A DNA stretch of 26,204 bases from Micractinium sp. NFX-FRZ. Its lineage: Eukaryota > Chlorophyta > Trebouxiophyceae > Chlorellales > Chlorellaceae. A model generated the notes under the pieces. The model was not told the origin of the DNA. It ran no database searches and saw nothing but the letters and a program-made list of their open reading frames with translations. The DNA lies in contig JAPTJF010000636.1 of the NCBI GenBank assembly GCA_029339195.1, forward strand, positions 1 through 26,204, given 5' to 3'. Below, piece by piece: positions 21,943 to 26,204 of this stretch. Numbering within the stretch: the stretch's first letter is position 1; each line of letters begins with the position of its first letter. The position numbers were made by a program, and so were the translations under genes.

Positions 21943-24211
21943 CACAGGGCAGCATAGCCAATGGCGTGTCGAGAATGCAGGTGGGGTTTTGGCGAGCGAG
22001 GGTGGGGTGTGCCCCGGGTTTTGGTCAGTGTGCCTGCCATGCATGACCTCGGCACAAGGGAGCCGTCAGTGGGGCATGCCTGCAGCCCGCCTCTGCTGCC
22101 CTGCTCATCCATCCCAGCATGTGCACCCTGCTGGCTTGCTTGCCTGCCGCCCCGCAGCTAGAAGGTTGCAGTTGGCCTGCAGGCCGGAAGGCCACTGCAC
22201 TCCTGCATGCTGGCAGATGTTTCCCGTCACTCCCAGCATGCTTGTCTCCGCCTGTCAATCTGCCATACCACATGTGCCTGCCTGCCTGCCTGCCCGCCTG
22301 CCCTGCCGCAGCTAGAGGATGCGGATGACCTGCTGGCAGATGGCCCCTCCCCCTCCAACATGCCCCCGCCAGGTGGGGGCCGTGGCAGGGCAAGGGTGGT
22401 TGTGCATGCACGCATGTGCGAGGTGGAGGTGTGCCCCTGCCCAGGCCAGGATACGCGTGCCAGGTCTGTTGTTGCAAATTGCAAGTGGATGGTGTGTTGG
22501 CTGAGTACGACTCCACACATGCTCCCCTGCACTGCACCGCCCCCTGTGCAGCCGCCCGCAAGCCGCCGCGCGCGCCGGCCGCGGCCGCAGCGGGCGCGCG
22601 GCGAGCGCCCACCACGGCACGCGGCAAGGCGGTCAAGGCGGCAGCGTCGGCGGCGGGCGGGGTGCGGCAGAGCCCCCTGAACCTCGTGGGGACCAGCGGG
22701 AACAGCCGAGGCACGCAGCAGGGGGAGACGTCAGAGTCGGTGGGCGTGGCGGCGGGGCGGCGCGGCACCAGCCGGGCGGCGGCCACCAAGGCACAACAGA
22801 AGCTGGCGGCGCAGTTCAAGTGAGACTCCTCAAGGGGGCTGCAGGGGGGGGGGGTGGGAGGCAGCAGATGGTTGGGTCGGGTCCGGGAAGTACAAGGGGC
22901 GAAGTGAAAGACGAGCAACAGGGCGCCCACTGGCACCTCCCGCCAACCTTTACCCCCCTTCCCTGTCTGCCTCCCCCACCCGCCACTCCCGTCTCGTCAC
23001 CTCACTGCCACGCCCTCCCCACCATCCCTTCCTTCCCCACTGCCTGCCGGCATGGCCTGCCCTTCCTTCCCCACGCCCCGCCACCTCACCTCATCTCACC
23101 CCTCCCCTTAAAAACTTTGCTCCTTCAGGACGAGGCGCAGGATGGATGGCGGAGGTTCACACCGTGAGCCCGCACCCTCCCTTGTCCCCTGACCTTGAGC
23201 TGCTCTTGTGTGCTTCCCCCCTTGCAGGCACGTGGCCCCTGACGACGAGGCGGAGGAGGATGATGAGGTGCAGATGGTGGACCTCACAGAGGAGGCGGGG
23301 GCCAGCGACGACATCTCAGACTCAGGTGGGCGCCTGAGGGCTGAGCCATGCGGGGGGCAGGGGGAGGCGAAACGGCTGGCATACCTGTTTGTCAGAGGAG
23401 GGCCAGCAGTCTCATGTCGGGCTCAGGTGCCAGAAGGCCAAGAGTGGGGGCGACACAGGCACCGTGGGGGGCGCAACGGCAGTGGGGTTGCACTCGCCCT
23501 GTATGCGGCGGCCATGCCCGCTGCTGGCTGCAATCACACCCCTCGTGCTGTTGGTATGTGGCGCTACCCTGCACTGCTGCTGCCATCAACCTCCTCTAAC
23601 CTGTCGTCGTGCTGCCCCTCCCCACAACTTCCATCACATCAGATGAGGAGGAGCTGGAGGAGGAGGAGCTGGAGCCGCCAGCCAGCGTCAGCCGCAAGCG
23701 CGGGCGGGCGGCACCCGCGGCGGCGGCGCCCGCGGGCGGCAGCCGCCGGCGGGGCGCCGCGGCCACCTCGCAGCAAACCGGCGGCACCAGCTATGTGGTG
23801 TCGGGTGCGTGGAGGTGGGGGTGTGGAGAGTGTGGCAGGAGGGTGGCCGCAATGGGGAGGGTCTGGTGAAGCTGCTGGGGTGGTGCCGTGCCCATGTGGC
23901 GCCTCACAAGGGAGGCGCCTGCCTGCCTCCCTGCCTCCCTGCCTGCCAGTCGACCCGCCCTCTGTTGCCGCGCCCATGGTGCTCACCTGTCTGCAATGCA
24001 CATGCCCCTACCATATCCTCTCTAACATGTCCGCTCTTGGTGCTGCCCTGCAGACGACGAAGACGAGATTGCTGTGGTGCAGCCGACGGCGGGACGGCGC
24101 CGCGTGGGCGGCGCGGGCATGCTGGGCACCGGCGGCGGGCGCTCGCAGCCCTTTGGCGGCTTTGGCACTGGCTCGCAGCAGGTCAGCAAAGGGTGGGGCG
24201 ATCTGAAGTGA
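14895..24211 (+). CDS. MRE11: MRE11 double-strand-break repair nuclease
   Basis: The 21 exons are 14895-14905, 15206-15248, 15619-15765, 16260-16354, 16682-16826, 17255-17403, 17695-17782, 18159-18303, 18779-18849, 19248-19356, 19838-19929, 20323-20442, 20630-20752, 20984-21073, 21355-21424, 21832-21980, 22312-22372, 22552-22819, 23228-23325, 23643-23804 and 24054-24211. All phases agree and give 797 residues. MRE11 is the nuclease of the MRE11-RAD50-NBS1 complex, which resects and signals DNA breaks. The Mn-binding phosphodiesterase motifs are complete: DNH (15-17), GGDLF (53-57), GNHDD (119-123), HQN (218-220) and GHEHE (247-251). The capping region follows, including RVDYSGF at residue 365. 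The tail is low-complexity: nine Gln (528-536), basic Arg/Ala stretches, an acidic VQMVDLTEE (673-681) and a second acidic DDEDE. The 11-base first exon (MGSN) was chosen because its GTAAGC donor gives the right phase and a family-like N-terminus; it is the least certain part. Confidence 0.95.
15336..15358 (+). repeat. Perfect 9-bp stem hairpin in MRE11 intron 2
   Basis: GAGCGCACA (15336-15344) and TGTGCGCTC (15350-15358) are exact inverted repeats around a 5-base loop. They are followed directly by TCAG and an ATG-initiated frame reading [16 protein letters not shown]. No MRE11 exon is expected at this point, because residues Leu18 and Gly19 join directly across the intron. Confidence 0.8.
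15711..15905 (+). repeat. Duplicated exon 3 end and donor in MRE11 intron 3
   Basis: Bases 15836-15905 are a degenerate copy of 15711-15780, offset by about 125 bases. Shared blocks include GGTGCTGCTGGG, ACCTGTTCCAC, CAACAAGCC and CATTGTGAGCTGG, the last containing the true donor. The copy no longer encodes the GGDLF metal site in frame. Confidence 0.85.
16857..17023 (+). repeat. Imperfect GGGGCCCGCCTG repeats in MRE11 intron 5
   Basis: Four versions of a GTGGGGCCCGCCTG core occur near 16861, 16910, 16934 and 17006, often followed by TTGGGTG or TGGGGATG. They make up most of the G-rich first half of the intron. Confidence 0.65.
17384..17466 (+). repeat. Duplicated exon 6 end in MRE11 intron 6
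   Basis: The exon 6 end ACACCGGGGGCGGTCGAGTG, followed by donor GTGAGC, is echoed about 59 bases downstream near 17442 as ACACCGGGTGGAGTGTTGGG. The copy is diverged and shorter. Confidence 0.55.
17746..17951 (+). repeat. Two echoes of exon 7 end in MRE11 intron 7
   Basis: The exon 7 end at 17746-17786, which encodes the catalytic HQN motif and the donor, is echoed at about 17846-17886 (offset about 100) and more weakly at about 17913-17951. The first copy keeps GTGCTGTGCCGAAACCGAGT and GCGCACATGCGGGTGG. The second keeps GCTGCACCA and GCACACATGCG. Confidence 0.75.
18286..18590 (+). repeat. Echoes of exon 8 end in MRE11 intron 8
   Basis: The exon 8 end and donor GCAGCCGGGCAGCTCAGGTG (about 18289-18308) recurs at 18491-18510 with one mismatch. 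Weaker forms of CAGCCAGGCAGC occur near 18410-18425 and 18568-18580. A second internal repeat, GCGGGGATGC plus GCATTCTTTG, also occurs twice in this intron. Confidence 0.75.
18321..18332 (+). repeat. G12 homopolymer in MRE11 intron 8
   Basis: Twelve consecutive G lie just after the donor, in a G-rich stretch. Similar runs occur at 19479-19491 (13 G, intron 10) and 22844-22854 (11 G, intron 18). Confidence 0.9.
18812..18957 (+). repeat. Near-exact copy of exon 9 end and donor in MRE11 intron 9
   Basis: Bases 18914-18957 repeat 18812-18855 (44 bases) with four mismatches, offset by 102 bases. Both include CTGCATCATGA and GGGGCAGAAGGTGGGG, so the donor GTGGGG is duplicated. A weaker third form, GGGGCGAGTGCTGCATG, lies near 19029. 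Confidence 0.93.
19319..19490 (+). repeat. Echo of exon 10 end in MRE11 intron 10
   Basis: The exon 10 end around 19319-19357 is echoed near 19452-19490. The shared core is CC-GGAGCACCCAGAGGGGG against CC-AGAGCGCCCAGAGGGGG. The copy runs into a 13-G tract where the donor would be. Confidence 0.65.
19704..19872 (+). repeat. Fragment of exon 11 duplicated in MRE11 intron 10
   Basis: The 16 bases GCAGGAGATGATTGAC occur both in exon 11 (19857-19872) and in the upstream intron (19704-19719), 153 bases apart. The surrounding bases differ by small changes. Confidence 0.75.
21121..21165 (+). repeat. Short tandem repeat in MRE11 intron 14
   Basis: GGGCAGGCAGGCGGGGCCAG is present twice exactly, at 21121-21140 and 21146-21165, with a 25-base period. 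Confidence 0.9.
21915..21941 (+). repeat. (CAG)9 microsatellite coding for polyglutamine in MRE11
   Basis: Nine CAG codons in exon 16 encode Gln528-Gln536 in the low-complexity linker after the capping domain. A pure triplet run suggests that length varies between strains. Confidence 0.95.
22152..22372 (+). repeat. Decayed copy of exon 17 in MRE11 intron 16
   Basis: About 154 bases upstream of exon 17 the intron carries CCGCAGCTAGAAGGTTGCAG, against the true CCGCAGCTAGAGGATGCGGA. Further on, TGCTGGCAGATG occurs at about 22209, matching exon 17 at 22331. The copy keeps a polypyrimidine-like lead and the acceptor AG, so almost the whole 61-base exon appears to have been duplicated and then eroded. 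Confidence 0.75.
23125..23260 (+). repeat. Echo of exon 19 start in MRE11 intron 18
   Basis: Intron bases 23129-23155 (GACGAGGCGCAGGATGGATG and on) resemble exon 19 from about 23243 (GACGAGGCGGAGGAGGATGA). The copy follows a good acceptor TTCAG at 23124-23128 and is followed by GTGAGC at 23164. It looks like a 35-base exon but would break the reading frame. Confidence 0.65.
23285..23430 (+). repeat. Echo of exon 19 end and donor in MRE11 intron 19
   Basis: The exon 19 end near 23285-23328 (CAGAGGAG, GGCCAGC, CTCAGGTG) is echoed at 23391-23430, about 103 bases downstream. The order CAGAGGAG, GGCCAGC, GGGCTCAGGTG is kept, so the donor is duplicated. Confidence 0.75.
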
Positions 24212-24733
24212 CCTCCGCTGCTGGCGGCGTGGCACACGCACAGTACGTATCACACCAAGCTGGAGCTTTCAACTGCTTTCTGCGCTGCGCCGGGAGGCAC
24301 AGCCCTCTGTACACACCAATACTTGGCCCATGCGCCATATGCCACCCCTTTGTACGTCTGAATTCTGTCAGCCACTATTGACCATTTGGCATGGCCTGCC
24401 TGCCCATGTTACTCAAAGCACGGGTTGCTGGTCACAGCTTCAGCTGTGTAATCGCGCCTCCACTAGAGTGCGACACTAGAGGGCACCCCGAAGCATCCTA
24501 AGCTGTGGCTGCCTGGGGCCAAACCTGAGGCTGCTGCTGCACCAGGAGCATGCATGCATGGCGGCCAACATCGCCTGCCCCTCCGCCCCACACAGCGCCT
24601 GCCTCTTGGTCTCCCCCAAAGGCCAGGCACACTGCAGCTCGAGGGTGTGTACAGTCATACATAATCCGCAGCAGCGTAGAAATACAAGGTGAAGCATTGC
24701 AAGTGGCCTGGAAAAAGCACGCTGGCCAGAGGG
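24212..24733. other. Convergent intergenic region after MRE11
   Basis: It holds the MRE11 3' untranslated region and that of the minus-strand glycosyltransferase-like gene. TGTAA for MRE11 is at 24447-24451. I found no exact TGTAA for the minus-strand gene. No other gene was seen. Confidence 0.5.
24447..24451 (+). terminator. Possible polyadenylation signal TGTAA (MRE11)
   Basis: TGTAA lies 236 bases after the MRE11 stop codon at 24209-24211. Confidence 0.5.
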
Positions 24734-26112
24734 TCACGTTGGTGTGCTTAGCGCTTTGAGTCGCGGCCGGCCGGCAGCCAGCCATGCAACCACCAGGGCG
24801 CCGGCGCCGGCGGCAGCCGCCATGAACACATGCCTGGGTCGTATGTCCAGCACAAGCCGCATGCCTGCTGGGCCTGCTGAGCCTGCTGAGGTCGGCGGCT
24901 GCGGAGCTGCACCTGGCTGTGCTGCATGTGCTGCTGCTGCTGCTGCTGCTGCCACCGCCGCCCCGGACGGCAGCGGGTCCCACTGCTGCCCCTGCTTCTG
25001 GAATGCTCGGGCCACCGCCCACTCGGTGAGGTTGGCCACCATCTCAGGGGGCAGGGTGGCGGTCAGCGCTCGGGACAGGAACTGGGTGCAGGGGAACTTG
25101 AGGGGTCCCAGGTAGTCTGGGCAGGCAAAGGTGCCCTTGTACATGCCCATAAACGTCCTGCAGCGGGCAGGCAGGCGGGCGGGCAACGTGGGCGGGCGCG
25201 GCGGGCGGGCGGGCGGATATGGAGCGGGGTAATGGGCAGATGCGGGGCAGCAGATGACCTGGAGCAGGCCCGGCCAGGCTGCCGGCATTGTTTCCACCCA
25301 GCTCACACCAGCGCCCGCCGTGTGCTGCCACCAGGCTGCACGCAGAACAGCGGCATGCGGAGCCACACACCCTGCTTGCTGCACTGCGGTTGCTGTCACA
25401 GCCGCCGCACCCCACTCACGCACACTTCCCTCATCCAACAACTGCTACAAAAGGCCTCCCCAGCACAGGCCTCCCAGGAATGGCTGCCTCATACCCCACC
25501 ACCCGTGCCTCCGTCGAGCACACCCCTGCCTCACACTGTGCCCACCCCGAGCAGCTGCGACCACGTCACGGCCGGCTGCTCCACACCTGGGGCCCCATGC
25601 GCCCCACCCACAAGCCCGCCCGCCTCACTTGTTCTGCCACAGGTTGCCCACCATGGGGCCGCGTATGCCCGCCTGCTGCGCCACAATCTCGGGCACCATC
25701 TGGACGCGGCTCCAGTCGGGGTTCACCCAGTGGCGCACCTCGATGTCCGTCACGTTCCGCAGGTCGTGCGCCTGCAAGGGAGCACACAGCGCAGGGCGGG
25801 GGCAAGGGGCGGGCGGGGCGGTTGGAGGGCAGGGCAGGGCAGGATCAGGCGTGTGGAATGCAGCGTCGCAGAGGTGCTCTACAGAAATGCCAGAGCGGGC
25901 AAGTGCGGTGCACAGCATTTGCATGCCTTCCAGCCCCATGCCGGGAGCAGTGGCCACGCCACCCCAGGGGCCTCGCTCGGCCTCACCTGCTGGAATGCCA
26001 GGGTGGGGGGCCAGCGGTTGGGGAAGGGCGAGATGTGGACTGCGGTGGCGCCCTTTGGCAAAAAGTGCCAGTTCCCGAGCGCGGCGCCGTGCATCTGGAC
26101 CAGCACAGTGGC
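24734..26112 (-). CDS. Glycosyltransferase-like protein (GT61-like), 3' part
   Basis: Three minus-strand exons (26112-25987, 25771-25629 and 25157-24734) join in phase to give the last 230 residues. The gene continues beyond the right edge. Near the left of this part, VLVQMHGAALGNWHFLPKGA resembles the HGAGLxNxxFLPxGA motif of GT61/DUF563 glycosyltransferases, which work in the secretory pathway; that is the only recognised motif. The middle has NVTDIEVRHWVNPDW and FMGMYKGTFACPDYLGPLK, which I do not recognise. The C-terminus has an Ala/Gln-rich linker from a TGC repeat (24929-24952), then a hydrophobic segment VFMAAAAGAGALVVAWLAAG flanked by Arg, close to the stop, like a tail anchor. Such a C-terminal membrane segment is unusual for Golgi glycosyltransferases, which usually have an N-terminal one. 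The family call is tentative. Confidence 0.5.
24929..24952 (-). repeat. TGC/GCA triplet repeat coding for poly-Ala
   Basis: A run of about eight TGC triplets on the plus strand (GCA on the minus) encodes an alanine tract in the linker before the C-terminal hydrophobic segment. Confidence 0.85.
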
Positions 26113-26127
26113 CTGCACACAAAAGAA

Positions 26128-26128
<1 letters not shown>

Positions 26129-26204
<76 letters not shown>
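26129..26204. repeat. (TTGA)19 microsatellite at the right edge
   Basis: A perfect TTGA tetranucleotide array fills the last 76 bases and continues past the edge. For the minus-strand gene it lies in an intron, about 14 bases upstream of the acceptor (minus strand TCAA repeats, then TTTCTTTTGTGTGCAG). It is not a telomere repeat, and array length may vary. Confidence 0.95.

Noticed and set aside
22820..22822. TGA after QLAAQFK as the MRE11 stop codon
   Set aside because: A GTGAGA donor overlaps it, and the three following exons join in phase as an acidic and basic tail.
23129..23163. Extra 35-base MRE11 exon
   Set aside because: It has both splice signals but would throw exon 19 out of the acidic [10 protein letters not shown] frame. 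It is better explained as an echo of exon 19.
26129..26204. TTGA array as a telomere or CRISPR
   Set aside because: A perfect tetranucleotide microsatellite without spacers. It differs from the TTTAGGG-type algal telomere and lies in an intron.
1..26204. tRNA, rRNA, prophage, insertion sequences or complete transposons
   Set aside because: No T-loop signature, rRNA-like sequence, transposase motif or paired terminal repeats with target duplications were seen.

Overview
The window looks like nuclear DNA of a unicellular green alga, probably a GC-rich trebouxiophyte of the Chlorella type. This is inferred from the high GC content, dense short GT-AG introns, TGTAA motifs (the chlorophyte polyadenylation signal) downstream of several stop codons, and plant-type proteins. 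Genes were rebuilt by hand by joining exons at GT-AG sites so that phase and known protein motifs agree. No prokaryotic operon, CRISPR array, tRNA or rRNA was seen.

Layout, left to right. 474-2297 (+) is a decayed F-box/leucine-rich-repeat gene, and 3064-5234 (+) is its intact tandem paralogue with the same intron positions and phases. 5235-6649 is a long intergenic stretch. 6650-10483 (+) is an 11-exon major facilitator transporter with a plausible plastid transit peptide. It converges on 12912-10881 (-), a 5-exon TRAPPC12-like TPR protein. 14395-13087 (-) is the CAAX prenyl protease RCE1. It is head-to-head with 14895-24211 (+), a 21-exon MRE11 double-strand-break repair nuclease of 797 residues that fills over a third of the window. 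26112-24734 (-) is the 3' end of a glycosyltransferase-like gene that runs off the right edge inside a TTGA microsatellite.

The genes do not form a pathway: DNA repair, prenyl-protein processing, vesicle tethering, transport and F-box substrate recognition sit together as ordinary eukaryotic neighbours. There are two convergent pairs, one divergent pair and one tandem duplication.

The most unusual signal lies in the introns. Many introns of MRE11, the transporter, TRAPPC12 and the F-box gene carry degenerate copies ('echoes') of the adjoining exon edge, including its splice site, mostly about 50-155 bp away. Donor-side copies lie downstream of the true donor, and acceptor-side copies lie upstream of the true acceptor. 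Several MRE11 introns also have a G-rich 5' half and a C-rich 3' half. Together these suggest that introns here grow by short tandem duplications across exon-intron boundaries. All comparisons were made by eye.
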